This document shows positions 33,588-46,560 of a stretch of DNA of 64,000 nt, in pieces. Made by a program: the position numbers and the translations under genes. The notes beneath the pieces were generated by a model, which did not search any database, was not told the origin of the DNA, and worked only from the letters and a program-made list of their open reading frames with translations. Source of the stretch: Chenopodium formosanum. Lineage: Eukaryota > Streptophyta > Magnoliopsida > Caryophyllales > Amaranthaceae. How positions within the stretch are numbered: position 1 is the stretch's first letter; each line of letters begins with the position of its first letter. Location: positions 46,040,384-46,104,383 of the forward strand of contig CM044874.1 of NCBI GenBank assembly GCA_024500155.1, written 5' to 3'.

Positions 33588-36319
33588 TGTAGGGAATATT
33601 TCAAGCCATCTCACACTTGAGCCCTATTTATGCTAAATTTCGTCAAGTAGGATTTGATGTGGGATACGGGCTACGAATCAACTAAATTAAAATAAGGAGC
33701 ATGGAATGAGGAATGTAAATTACAGAAAAATAAAGGGAGAGGGAGGAGACATGATATGGTGACGCGGAAAACCCCAATGAAGGTGGGTAAGAACCGCGGG
33801 TGGCAATGAGGCCACCAATCCACTATAATATGGGCATAAAGATAATGATTACAATTACATTGCATACTCAATATGTAGGAAATATAATGTAAATAAATAC
33901 AAGTAGGCGTAGCAAGTGACTTTCATAGTACGGTAAAGAGGTATGTGGCGCATTTGTGTTATGGTTATATGTTTATATGGTTGCTCTTGAGGGAATAAAA
34001 TATAGTAGATGGTTAGTGAACTTCACTATGGCATAGGAGAAGCTAAGCTATGAGTTATACTAAGGTTGTATGGATTTTGTAGTGGAATACACATGTGGAC
34101 AATGGACTACGCTCATGGGGGTATTTCGTAAAAGCAGTATGTAATAATAGTATGGGGAGGCTTGGCTATATCTCCTTAGTGGAATGTCTACATGGATATA
34201 TATATGAGTAATAGTGTAGTTTTGGGGAGGTTAATACGTGGGATTGGAGTGGGTTTAATGAGAGTAAGGCTTCTCTATTCATAAAGCATTTGAAAGGTGG
34301 TTAGAGGATAGTAGGGGTGAACTCCTTGAAAGTAGGAGGTGGCGGTTGACATCTTTACTTGGTCGTCCGACGAACTAGGACTTCATTAGGGAGTACATAC
34401 GTTGTAACAACCTTGAGTACTTATTCTTGTTGACCTATTATTTCTCCTTGACTTTAGGGACACTACTAACTATCTTGACATGGTCTTGTATATCTTGGTC
34501 TTGAATGTCAACGTCGGTCAACAGTTGTACAAAATGTCCCATAACAAGCCCCACTGTGATCATACACTTAAGAATGGTGGCGTCCAAAGGGAAGGAAGCT
34601 AGAGTAAAAGAGTCGCCAACAAGTTTTAAGAACTTGTAAACCGTTCATAGGGTGAAGGTTACACCCCTTAACGATCCAGGAGATCGTTAACACCAATAGG
34701 TCTGGAACCAAAAGTGGAAGTTCGGGGATGAAGGTACAAATCCAATCTAAAAGAGATTGAACCTTCCCTAATAATAGACCTCTACTTTATTCATCTCGTA
34801 TTCATGTGCGCTTTCTCACTAACATGCAATCTTAGGTTTACCCTAAACTTGTTTGTCTATGTTGGTTGAATATTAATGCACAAATAAAACTATTATTGGC
34901 GATCAATTGAATTATAAAACAAGATTATTAATTATCTTATTAAGTGTGATTACAAGTACAAATTCCCTTTAAACATTCATAAAAGGTGTGCTCAAGCAAT
35001 AACACTAAATAATATACCAAGCAAAAAAAACAATCATAATCATAATCAAAATAATCATGTTAAAGCATAATATTAATAGCAAGATCCAAGGCATGATACT
35101 AACAAAATTAATAACAAACCTAGCATGTCACTAAATTTCAAATATCAAAGCTTTAGCCCTAACATGAAAATAACATGATATAAGGAAAGAAATAGGAAGC
35201 ATTATAACAATCATACATGATATTAGGAATATTAATTAACCCCAAACATGAAACTAGGAAGCAAAAAAACAGCCTAACATGATACGAGGAGTCAAAATAA
35301 TAATCTAAGCATGATTTATATATCAAATGATCAATAAACAATTAAAGTACTTACTTCGATGCTTCGTACCTCTTTCTAATAACAAAATACACATGTTAGT
35401 AACTTCAAGGAAAATAAAAAAAAACAATTAAATTAAATAATTGAAATAGGGATTTGGGACCAAACCCTTAGAGATATCAAACCTTTCACGGCTAAGGCGA
35501 AGGCAACTTCGAACTTGGCTAGGTGTTTCTAAAGCTAATGAATAAGGAATTTTGTGCGAGGGAAGGTTTAGAAAAAGAAGAAAGAGAGAGAAAAAGCTTC
35601 TAGCTTTAGAGAGAGAATAAGAGAGAAGATTGTAGATGTAGATGATTTGAAAACACAGAGATACGACCCCTATTTATAAGAAAAATAGCACGGGATCGAA
35701 GAAAACCATATTCGAAATAAAATTCCTCCTGTCGCAAACGTCATGAGCCAGAGCCAAACGACGAAGGCTATTTCCAGGCGACGATGGTCTGCGCCTGGCG
35801 ACGACTCTATCGTCTCGCACTGGTCCAAAAATCAACGCGCTTTCCTACACGTAATTAACTTTAACACCGGTTGCAGTTAATTAAGCGTCCGAGCACTTTT
35901 TGAAATCAGATTATTTATATTTTATTCTAAATAAAACATTATTTTAAAAATATAATTAACAGACCCTCCTCTAGATCATCGGGCCACCTTTAAAAATTAT
36001 TGGGCCTAATTTAATTTAATCCATTACTTCTTCATAATTCATCAGAATTGGGCATATAATATATCATTGGAAATCTATTTTCGAGCCAAATCCAATTAAA
36101 CTATTATTGGACTTTTATTATGGACCAAACCAAATTGGACCGGCTATTTTTCATAAATAGGAGTAAGAAAAAAAAATTAGTAAACAGAAAGAGAAATATT
36201 TTAATGAAAACATCCTCATCATTAGACTTTCCACACTTTCACTTCGTTCGATAATCAAAAGGCGCAAAAGGTATTCATCACTGGTTTTGGTTTTAGGGAG
36301 ACACATTTGGGTGCCTACA
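33588..36319 (-). mobile_element. A2: solo LTR of family A
   Basis: TGTAGGG...CCTACA borders (plus strand) with no primer site or polypurine tract on either side. The flanks GGAGT and AGAGT differ in one base, a decayed target duplication. 34550-36319 aligns with LTRs A1 and A3. About 0.93 kb at 33620-34545 has no counterpart in A3. TATA box on the minus strand at 35671-35678. Confidence 0.8.
35671..35830 (-). promoter_or_regulatory. TATA box and palindrome cluster of LTR A2
   Basis: TATTTATA at 35671-35678 is TATAAATA on the minus strand. Decayed palindrome words (CCAGGCGACGA, CGCCTGGCGACGA, CTATCGTC) lie at 35774-35815. Confidence 0.55.
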
Positions 36320-36342
36320 AGAGTGAATGGTGGTTGTGGTGG

Positions 36343-38279
36343 TGTAGACACCTAAAAATGTCTACCCAAAACCAAACCCAATGATGAACACCGTTCACCG
36401 CCATTATTGGTCGGGTTGATTATTTAATCTTTGAAGTTCTTAAATCCATGTTCTATCCAATATATTTCATAAACCAATCCAATTTCTAGCTCATTTCCCT
36501 AAACCATAACCTATTTTTCACTTTTCGTATCCACATCACAAAACCGAGAGAACTTATTTTATGGCTATATAATTTTAATCCAATTATTATTTGGTTGGAT
36601 ATTCCTATTAATAATCTTTCCAACCGTATATCATAAGCACAATTCCGAGCCATAACGAAAAAGATATGAGCAAAACACTAAACTTGCCCTAAAACCGACA
36701 CCCTTCCCCTAAAACGGCTATATCATAAAATATACAAATGATTTTGACCTGATTTAAATTGGGTTGAAAAGTAGACTTGATAAGATTTCCAATGATATAT
36801 TATATGTATTATTTCGAGTTACGAATCAAAAGTTATTGCAATTTTAAAACGTGTAAAAAACAAGAATTACTGCGCAAAGTGCAAAAGCATCATGTCATGA
36901 CGCCTGATGACGTAGCACGTTTACTAGTGCCTTGACACAGTACTTTACATTGTGTCATTGTGCTATTTTTGAAGCTTTTTCGCGTTAAATTCCACCGTGG
37001 CACGGTACCTGCTGCCGTGACACGGTATTTCTCACCGTGTCACGGTGTGAATTTTCTCGTGTCTTTTCCGCGTAAACCCTTCACGCTTTTTCACTCTAAT
37101 TTTCCCTCGTCGAACGATGCCTGACACCGTGTCATGATGTTCTTTGCCTTATCTCGGTGTTAATTTTTAGGGTTTTTTTTTTATCTTTATAGGGTTCCTG
37201 TGTCGCGGTGTTCCCTCTACTCATTTTCTTTTAAATACCCCCCTCCATTCTGCAGTTCGGGGCATCAAATCATTCTCTCTTCCTCTTTTTTACACAAAAA
37301 ATCATTCTCTATTCTCTCTCTCTTATTCTAAGCCTTAAACCTAAATTTCTAATTTTACCATTCTTCCTTAAGCACTCCAAGGAGTCCATACAACACCCGA
37401 AATTCTATACTTTAACCAAGGCGTGACATTAAAGGTATAATTGACTGAGAATTTGGACCAAATCATCTCTACTTTTGATTTAATTTAATTTGATTTATAT
37501 TTTTTATTGAAGCTACTAACAATTTATTCATGATGTAGCAATTTAAAGGAACGCACGGAATGTGAGTAATTACTTAATTTAATAACTCTTATTTTATTAT
37601 AATATTGCTAGTATCATGATTAGGGTTATAATTATTATTATTTGATTTGACTAACGTTATTATTGTTAAACTGCTTCCAATATTAACGTTTATTCTATTA
37701 TATTTATTAATCACCATATTGCATGTTTAAAAGGAATATGTAATTGAAAATCACGCCTAATAAGATAATTTGACGACCGGTTTAGGTTCCTTTTTAATCT
37801 TGTTATCAAATCAAGTGATCAATAATATTTTAGAATTATATGTTGCATTAATATTCAACCAATTTAGCCTAATAATAGTTTGGATCAAATTAAATATTTT
37901 GTTTGTATGGCTTTGATATCGCAGGAATCCTTTTCATAATAAGAATCGAGTAGAGGCCAATACAGGGGAATGTGAATCCATTACTCACTTCGTACCATTA
38001 TCCCCGATCCTCCTTTCGTGGTTCCGAACCATATGGAGTTAATAATCTCATGGATTATGAATGGGGTGAAACCTTCACGAGTCAATCGTTGTTGCCTTCG
38101 TTGTCCCTTATTCGTGGTTGCCTTTTATGATCCGTGAACGGTATACAAGTTCATTAAAAAACTTGTTGCAGCTCCCTACTTTCCTTGTCCCTAATCGTAT
38201 ATGTCAATTCCCACTTCATATGAGTTCCAAGCATATTCACACATGCTTTAACGTAGGCGCACTTCAAGCGACGCATAGA
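36343..38279 (+). repeat. 5' LTR of D
   Basis: About 1.94 kb, 155 bases shorter than its partner. Part of the difference is a deletion between two GTGTCACGG repeats in the palindrome array. The end is CGACGCATAGA where the partner has CGACGCCTACA. Confidence 0.88.
36885..37236 (+). promoter_or_regulatory. Palindrome array and TATA-like box of D 5' LTR
   Basis: Several imperfect copies of an ACCGTGnCACGGT palindrome. The best are CACCGTGGCACGGT at 36993-37006 and CACCGTGTCACGGTG at 37033-37047 (perfect around one central base). TTTAAATA at 37229-37236, followed by a C run, is the TATA position. The 3' LTR has an intact TATAAATA at 56379-56386. Confidence 0.6.
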
Positions 38280-38282
38280 ATT

Positions 38283-38300
38283 TGGCGACTCCACTGGGGA
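38283..38300 (+). other. Primer binding site of D
   Basis: TGGCGACTCCACTGGGGA follows the LTR by three bases. This motif is the usual Tat/Ogre primer site, generally assigned to tRNA-Arg. Confidence 0.82.
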
Positions 38301-39278
38301 TGATTCTTGGTTATTTATCGATTTGAGTGACCGGTATTTAATTAAGATGAGCGGATGAGACTTGAAAGATTCTTGAAAAATATTCTTGTGATTAATTTGG
38401 TATTTTTGCATAAGCATAGACGTCGCATTTAGGCCTGTCCTGTAGGAAAAATTCAATAAGTCATTGCGTACGAAGGAAAATAGGGCACCAGTCAGATTTT
38501 CTGACTGCCGCGCCACGATAGATTCTGCCGTGTCACGGTTCTGTACACCGTCATGCAGTGTCCAGCATCGTGACACGGTGCTCTCTGCCATGTCATGACA
38601 GTTCTTAAATCAGTCCGATGGCTTATTCTCTCTTCTCACAGTCATGTTTCTTCAATTTTTCTGAAAAATGTGTGTGTTCTACATACGTCTTAGCCCCGAG
38701 GGGTTAAAGCTCTATCAACCCAAAAACGCTCATGGAAATAAGGGTTCATCCGAGTTTTTTTAAATCCACCCAAACCATGGAGTCGAGTTCGATTTCGTCA
38801 CGAACTCGCGGAGCCGCCCATAGGCATACACCCTCAAGGGAGGCTACCTTACTAACGCGTCCAAACTCTTAATCATGGTACCCTATTGACACCAAACAAA
38901 CCTAACCATAGTCGAACATAGAACTTGACCTTAGGTTGCGAACTATTCTTTGCATCATTGTGCCTACCTGTTATATATGTGTATATTTTGTCGTTTGGAT
39001 ATTAACCTTAACGATCCTTCTTTGTGTATGGTGGATTATTTAATGACTAACAATTGCCAACGGACCATACTCACTTAGTAATTAGCGCAAAAAAAAAAAT
39101 TTGTCGTGCCACGTTAGCATCCACCGCACAATGGGAATGTTTACCGTATCACGGCATTTTTCATCGTGGCACGGTGGATTTCCAGCAAAAAAAAAATTAT
39201 CGTGCCACGTCAGCATCCACTGCGCCGCGGGAATGTTTACCATGTCACGAAAATTTTCACTGTGGTACGATGGATTTA
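38301..39278 (+). repeat. 5' untranslated region of D with palindromes and 95-base tandem units
   Basis: No protein. Palindrome words (GCCGTGTCACGGT, ATCGTGACACGGTG) occur at 38497-38603. Two tandem units of about 95 bases begin at the A-runs near 39089 and 39185, each with TCGTGCCACGT and GTGGCACGGTGG-type words. A third unit resumes after B3 at 50899. Confidence 0.7.
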
Positions 39279-41824
39279 TGACAAGGGAATAAACACGTCG
39301 TCAATTGTCTATCCCTAGATCAAATACAATTTATACAACCTAAACAAACCTAATACGAGTATAAGGCAAGCATAGGGGTCGAACCACAGAGAACGAATAA
39401 ACACCACCAAATGTTATCCGCAATTAAGCTAGTCCGGAATAGGAGACAAATAATCTAAAGTCTAAAGATGCTAAAACAAGAAATAAAACATTAAGGCACC
39501 AAGGGAAATGAGTAGGTGAAGTTGACGCTTGACCATACAATAAAAAAGTAGCATATCAATGGTAAACTAAACATGCATGAATATCGAAGTAAAGGGTCCA
39601 ATCTAGCCGCCTTCCGGGGTCAATTGGCTTCTCCTAACATAGCCTCTATGTTTCCACATTAGAGCAATATACTAGGAGGTACTATTAAATAACAATCGAT
39701 AGTAATGAATCTCAACTAAGTCCACTTCCGTTAGTTGTTAGTAAAGACTCATCTTTGATCAACTAACAATGTGCTTTTGCAAGAAAGACCAAATAATATC
39801 AAACATGCAAAGACTTTAATCACCATTAACATAACCCCAACATTAAAAGCATGAACAATTAGCAACTACACCATCCCCACACCCTTGGCTAGGTGACTAC
39901 TCACAAATCATGTTGAAAACAATATCAATCATCAAATCAATAAGCATCAACATGATTAATAAGCAAAGAAGAAAAATAAAAGCAAATAAGAAAAATAAAA
40001 AACAAAGGTAAAGAGAAAGAGTAAGAGATTGCTCTTTAATTGAAGATGAAGGTCTACAAAGGATCGAACAATCTCCTTCTTCAAGATCCAAGTTCATTAA
40101 TGAAGAAAACCACACTTTCTCTCTCTACCAATGAAGACTAATCCTAACCTAACCTAAAACTAATTAGAGAGTAGAATAGATATTTATTGAATGTATCCCC
40201 CCTTGTTTTCCCCCAAAATTGGGTATTATACCAACTTAATAAAACTAGTAAAAAATAGAAAAAATAAAAAATAAAATAATTTAAAAAGGGAAAGTAAAAA
40301 AAAAAATCAGAAACTAAAATAAAAATAAAAATTAAAAAAAGGAAATAAGAAAAGGGAAAAGAAAAAGAAAATAAAAATAAAATAAACCCACGGATCCCCA
40401 CCAAAAACAATCAGCCCCTATTTCCCCTTCTTCTTCGAAATTGGCTGCTTCAATATCAACACCACCGTTCATCAATAATCATCATTGAATCACCACCATC
40501 GATCATAATCAATGCTCTAAATCAATGGCTATCAACACCAATTGCATCATCATCGTCATTATTAGACCGGTTGGTCTTAATTAATAACCACGTGTGAAGC
40601 TCGTGGAGTGGTTCGATCGAACCGATGGTTAGTTCGACCGAACTATTGGGTTGGTTCGGTTAAACCATGGGTGTGTTCGACCACTCCTCTTCGAATAACA
40701 AAACCCCCTAAGTCTCTGACTCGACGTTCGACCGAACACTCATTGGTTTGCTCGAACTTGATTAATTTGTGATTTGCTCTGATTTTTGGGTCGATTGGGG
40801 GCGTTGAATTGCTTAATTGTTGCTGGTTGTTGACGGCTGTGCGGCATTGTGGTAGAAAATGCTGTGGGTTTGTGGCTGATTGTGGTGGAAGGAGGAGGTG
40901 ATAATTGGGTTGTTTTTGCGGCTGCGCGTGAAGGTGGTGGTTGGTGCTGGTGTGTGTGGTGTTTGCGGGATAGCTGTAAATTAGCCATTGAAGGTTGGAA
41001 TGGTGGTGAGTGGTGTTGTTAGTTGTAAGGCTGGTATGCGTGGGTGAAGGAGAGGGAATAGGGGATGTCGATTGGTTTTGGTGGGGCTGACGTGTGTGTC
41101 GATTTGGATGGCTAAAGGTGGAGATGTGTGTGTGATTGTTACGGCTGCTGTGTGGTGGTGTTAGTGGCAGCAGCTGGTGGTTGAAATTGGTGGTGGGTTG
41201 CTGAGGCTGGTGCGTGGATTTGTGGCAAGGTTTTGGTGAGGCTGGTGGGCTGTTGTGTGCGTGAGGGAGCAGGGGAGATGGAGGTGCTGTTGTGGTGGAG
41301 GATAAGGGGAATAGAGTGGAAGAGTGTGGTGAAGGATAAGGGGCGGCAGGTTGGTTCTTGCGGCAGTGGAGCTGGCAGCATGCTCATGAAATGGGGCTTG
41401 GCGTTTGACTCAAATTGAAACCCAAACTCCCACACACAAAACTGAGAAAGGATTGAGACAAAGAAAAAGAATAAAATAAAAGTAAAATAAAAATAAATAA
41501 AGGACGAAATAAAACAAAACCAAGACAAATAAAATAAAATAAATAAAATAGAAATAAATAAAATGAAATAGAAAATAAGAGACATAAAACTAAACTAATA
41601 AAAATAAAACAAAAACTATACAAGCAAAATAAAGTAAAATAAAATACGAAAATAGACTAAAATTAATAAAAAAAAGAAACTAAACAAAAACACTCCAAAA
41701 TTACCAAAATAAATTAGAAACTTTATTAAAGAGAAAACAAGAGATTAAGAGGAAAATAAGGGAAAATAAACACGGAAAAGACTCTAAAACTACTCCTTAG
41801 GAGTGACATAAATGTCACTCATCA
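39279..41824 (-). repeat. 3' LTR of B3
   Basis: Plus strand TGACAAGGG...GTCACTCATCA, about 2.55 kb. Palindrome GGTTCGATCGAACC at 40610-40623 with a degenerate partner cluster to 40681. Purine-rich tract at 40250-40390. Confidence 0.9.
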
Positions 41825-42795
41825 AATTCCCCCAAGCTAAACCTTTGCTCGTTCTCGAGCAAAGCTAAGGCAAAAGAAAAAAAGATGGAATTGTTTAAAG
41901 CAAAAGAAACAAAAAATAGAAACAAATAGAAAGAATGTAACCTAACTCACTGTCGTAGGAATCACGGATGCATTTAGCGTATGCATCAAGCCGTTTAAAC
42001 CCCTATGTCGCCAAAGAGGACGAGTAAGCTCTCGTGAGGGTTTCCTAAGAGCTTACCCCACAACTCTCGACAAAAAAACCAAGGCAAGGTAACAAAAGAA
42101 AAAAGGAAAAAGGAAAAGAAACACTAAGAGAAAAAGCGAAACACAAGCTCATGTATGGACAAGAAATAAGGACGAGTACTAATGAATGAAAACCTTTCTA
42201 GCTAAATGGACAAATGTATGCACGTTCCAAGATGTCAATGGTTGATTGAAAAATAACACATGGTAAGCATAGAGAACTACTTAGGACTCAATACACCCTA
42301 GCCCAAACCAATCGGGCCACGTTCTCTCCACTAGCTTCAAATCAACCCTTAAGCTAGCTTCTCAAGATTCCATGAAGGAACCGGAAAAAGATAAAGAAAT
42401 GAAAAATTTTGAGAAGGTAATCACGACGTCTCAACTATGCATACTCTTTCCATAGGTTTGAAGTCTATCTCCCTCCACCGTTCTTTTGACCTAACCCACT
42501 AGAGTCTAAGGGTCTTTTTATTGGTTGTAACGTAAGGCTAAGGGTTAAGGCGGGGTAAAAATTTAAAATTTGGTGATACTTCTTAAGTGAAGCAAAAAGT
42601 GTGTCCGACACTCAAAAATAACTCGAGAATTCACTAAATATCAAGCAAAAATACCACTAATGCCATTCCCCCAAGCTTATTCAACACAAACACACAATAT
42701 TCCCCCCCAAGCTTGAACAAAGCATTGTCCTCAATGCTTAAACTAGGGAAGAAAATGAAACTAACAAAAATATTTTTGTTGTTTTGTTTCTTTTC

Positions 42796-42834
<39 letters not shown>

Positions 42835-43843
42835 ATTCATTGTCCTTGCCTTTTTTAATTTTGGACGGCTTTTTCTTGAAACTTCACTTGATTTTCATAA
42901 ACTTGCATCATTCTTTACAAGATCAACTCTAACCAAATCTCGAAGTGCTTCTTGTTTATGATCAACAACTCAAAACTCAAACCTCACATGCCAATGCTTA
43001 ACTAACTAAAAGGGGTGGTAAACATAGGCCATTAGATTTGTAACATTGTTTAAACAAAAGCGGGAAACATAAGCTCAAATTGGTTAGCAAGTTGGTTTAT
43101 GCAAAATACAAAATCAAATTTGTAACAAAACAAAAGGAAGATAAAGAAAAAAAAATGAGAAAGAAGTGCCCTTTTCCTCCCCTAGAGTGCTTCGGTCACA
43201 ATCTTGGGAGCTATAAGTCAAAACAAGGATCAAGACATTCATAGCTAAAGATTCAAATGCGCCACACAACAAAGTGATGACGGCTAGAACAATGTTACCT
43301 CACACGGGATTATAACTAAGCAAATACCAACTAAGGGTGCCAAATCCACTATAGAGAGCAACACCATCTTACCACATACCCGTGAACTAGGGCTTCATGG
43401 ATTCCTAGAAGTTCTTAACCAGGCTACCTTAGCATGTAATATCCTAGAGTCAACCAATGACACTCTCAAATCGTGCACACATTAACCACATAGGAAGAAA
43501 GGCATTCAAGAGTAAACTAATCCAAAAGATATAATGTCCAATTAAGAACAAACAAAACACAATTTTGCTAAACTTGCCTTGAAGTAAACAAAAATCTTTT
43601 TGGATTTTCCAAAACCATGAAAAACATGGAAATGCATATACTCATGTGCATGGCTTATATGAATCAACATCCCACCAAATATGATAGAATACCCTCCCCC
43701 AAGCTTGAATGAAACCAAGCTCTCAAATCATAAACAATGAAACCAAGTAGGGGAAAACAAGGAAAAATTAATCCAACATTACCAACATATGATCTTCAAG
43801 TCACAATAAGTAAGAGAGAGAGAGGAAAGAAGGATATTACCGG
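41825..43843 (-). other. B3 internal non-coding region, 3' side
   Basis: Polypurine tract AGCTTGGGGGAATT on the minus strand beside the LTR. Hairpin TTTGCTCGTTCTCGAGCAAA at 41844-41863. A run of 30 T at 42800-42829. The remainder aligns in reverse with B1 9850-11850 and has no protein. Confidence 0.8.
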
Positions 43844-43848
43844 ATATG

Positions 43849-46358
43849 TGATGAGTGACATAAATGTCACTCTTAGGAAGTATTTTTAGAGTCATTTTTC
43901 GTATTTATTTTATCTTATTTTCCCTTTCTTTCTCTTGTTTTCTCTTTAATAAAGTTTCTTGTTTATTTGGTAATTTTGGAGCGTTTTAGTTTATTTTCTT
44001 TATTTTATTAGCTTTAGTTTATTTTCTTATTTTATTTTACTTTATTTGCTTGTATAGTTTTTGTTTTATTTTTATTAGTTTAGTTTTATGTCTCTTATTT
44101 TCTATTTTATTTTATTTATTTCTATTTTATTTATTTTATTTTATTTGTCGTGGTTTTGTTTTATTTCGTCCTTCGTTTATTTTCATTTTATTTTATTTTA
44201 TTCTTTGTCCCAATTCTCTCCTCAATCTTGCTCGTGTTTGTAGGTGTGTTCGGGTTGACGCTCGATTTCCATGTTCAAATCAAGTTCGAAGTCCGAGGTT
44301 CGAGGCACAAATTTTGAGCCAAGCAAACTGTGTTGTGCTACTTCTTTGCTGCCCCTTATCCATCACCGCACACCTCCCTTATCCTCCACCACACACCACA
44401 ACAGCCTCTGCTTCACCCCTCCACCACATACACACCAACAACACAAGCACTTCGCTGCCCCTGCTTCACCCCGCAGCAGCACCAACACAAACAAACCGCA
44501 CCTAGCAGCCACCTAGTAGCGCAACCAACACCACAGCAGCTCCCTCGACCAGCCACACAACCACACACACCAGCACCAACCACAGCCTGCAACCCCGCAA
44601 CACCACCACACATAACAGCAGCTACCCCCTGCTCTCACCACCTCACACGACCACAACCAAACACCACACACAACAGTAGCCACCCTCACACCACCGCCCT
44701 GCTGCCGCAACCAATACACCACCATTCAACCAACCAAACCAACCCGCAATTAACCGCAACCTACCACAACCCAGACCACCGCAATCACCCCGCAACACCA
44801 CCAACACACACAAGCAGTCGCACCACCAGTCACAACAACAACAAAACAACCACCAATTAAAGCCGACACTGCAGCGCCCCAAATCAGAACAAATAGAAAA
44901 TTAATCAAGTTCGAGCATACCGTTGGTGGTTCGACCGATCTTCGAGTCAGAGACTTTGGGATTTTTGTTATTCGAAGAGGATTTGTCGAACATACCCTTG
45001 GTTCGATCGAACCAACCCCGTAGTTCGGCTGCACCAACCCATGGTTCGATCGAACCATTTCACAAGCCTCGCACATGATTTTTAATGAGGATCGAACGAT
45101 GATGATGCAATTGGTGTTGATAGCCATTGATTTGGAGCATTGATTTAATGATAATGGTTGATGATGGTGGTAGGAGAATCGAAAAATCAGAGCAGCCATG
45201 AAGAAGAATGAAACCGTCTGATTCTTGCTTTTGGGATTTAATTTTGTTTTTCTTTTATTTTTATTTTCTTTGTTTTCTTTTCTCTTTTTCTTATTTTCTT
45301 TCTTTTATTTTTTTATTCTTATTTTAGTTTTCTATTTTTACTTTTCCTTTTAATTTATTTTATTTTATTTTCTTTTTCTATTTTTTTTTCCTAGTTTTAT
45401 TAAGTTAGTATAAATACCCATTTTTTGGGGTAATAGAACATTCAATAACTATCTATTCTTCTCTCTAATTAGTTTTATTTTTAGGTTAGGTTAGGATTAG
45501 TCTTCATTGGTAGAGAGAGAAAGTGTGGTTTTCTTCATTAATGAACTTGGATTTTGAAGAAGGAGCTTGTTCAATCCTTTGTAGACCTTCATCTTCAATT
45601 AATGAGCAATCTCTTACTCTTTCTCTTTACCTTTGTTATTGATTTTGTTTATTTGCTTTTATTTTTCTTCTTGCTTTTTAATCATGTTGATGCTTATTGA
45701 TTTGATGATTGATGTTGTTTTCAACATGATTTGTGAGTAGTCACCTAGCCAAGGGTGTGGGGATGGTGTAGTTGCTAATTCTTCATGCTTATAATGTTGG
45801 GGTTATGTTAATGGTAATTAAAGTCTTTGCATGCTTGATATTCTTTGGTCTTTCTTGCAAGTGCACATTGTTAGTTGATCAAAGATGAGTCTTTACTAAC
45901 AAGTAGCGGAAGTTGACTTAGTTGAGATTCATTACTATCGATTGTTATTTAATAGTACCTCCTAGTATATGGTTCTAATGTAGAAACATAGAGGCTATGT
46001 TAGGAGAAGCCAATTGACCCCGGAAGGCGGCTAGATTGGACCCTTTACTTCGATATTCATGTATGTTTAGTTTACCATTGATATGCTACTTTGTTATTGT
46101 ATGGTCAAGCGTCAACTTCACCTACCCATTTCCCTTGGTGCCTTAATGTTTTATCTCTTGTTTTAGCATTTTTAGACATTAGTTTATTTATCTCCTATTC
46201 CGGACTAGCTTAATTGTCGATAACATTTGGTGGTGTTTAATCGTTCTCTTTGGATCGAACCCTATGCTTGCCTTATACTCGTATTAGGTTTGTTTAGGTT
46301 GTATAAATTGTATTTGATCTAAGGATAGACAATTGACGACGCGTTTATTCCCTTACCA
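43849..46358 (+). mobile_element. B4: solo LTR with perfect target duplication
   Basis: Starts TGATGAGTGACATAAATG and ends TATTCCCTTACCA (normally TTGTCA). The 5 bases ATATG lie directly on both sides (43844-43848 and 46359-46363). Removing it restores the internal sequence present in B1 near 9850. No primer site or polypurine tract adjoins it, so it is a product of LTR-LTR recombination. Confidence 0.95.
45000..45416 (+). promoter_or_regulatory. Palindromes and TATA box of LTR B4
   Basis: Two perfect GGTTCGATCGAACC palindromes at 45000-45013 and 45043-45056. An intact TATAAATACCC begins at 45409, about 350 bases downstream, after a T-rich tract. This is the clearest B-family promoter layout in the window. 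Confidence 0.65.
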
Positions 46359-46560
46359 ATATGGGATAAATGCAAAATCACACAAAAAAACCCGAAATAA
46401 CCTCATATGATCCATAATCTCTACAAATAAGGCTTGAATTCTACATGATAGGTAAGTTGAGGAACATTTCCTTGATTCTTGATCATCACCAATGCGCAAG
46501 AGTATATCAAGTTGTGTACCTAGCGAGGAACACAAACACGTCCATGTGAGAAAATCTAAT

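Noticed and set aside
33570..33588. Solo LTR A2 as the 5' LTR of element E
   Set aside because: No primer binding site adjoins its inner edge, and near-matching flanks GGAGT/AGAGT indicate an independent insertion.
33418..33636. Gln/Pro/Thr-rich small frame
   Set aside because: It is composition-driven, runs into an A-rich tract and the LTR A2 edge, and has no homologous copy.
39054..39292. Two overlapping frames with internally repeated peptide
   Set aside because: The repeats reflect the 95-base tandem units of the D leader; there is no sign of translation.
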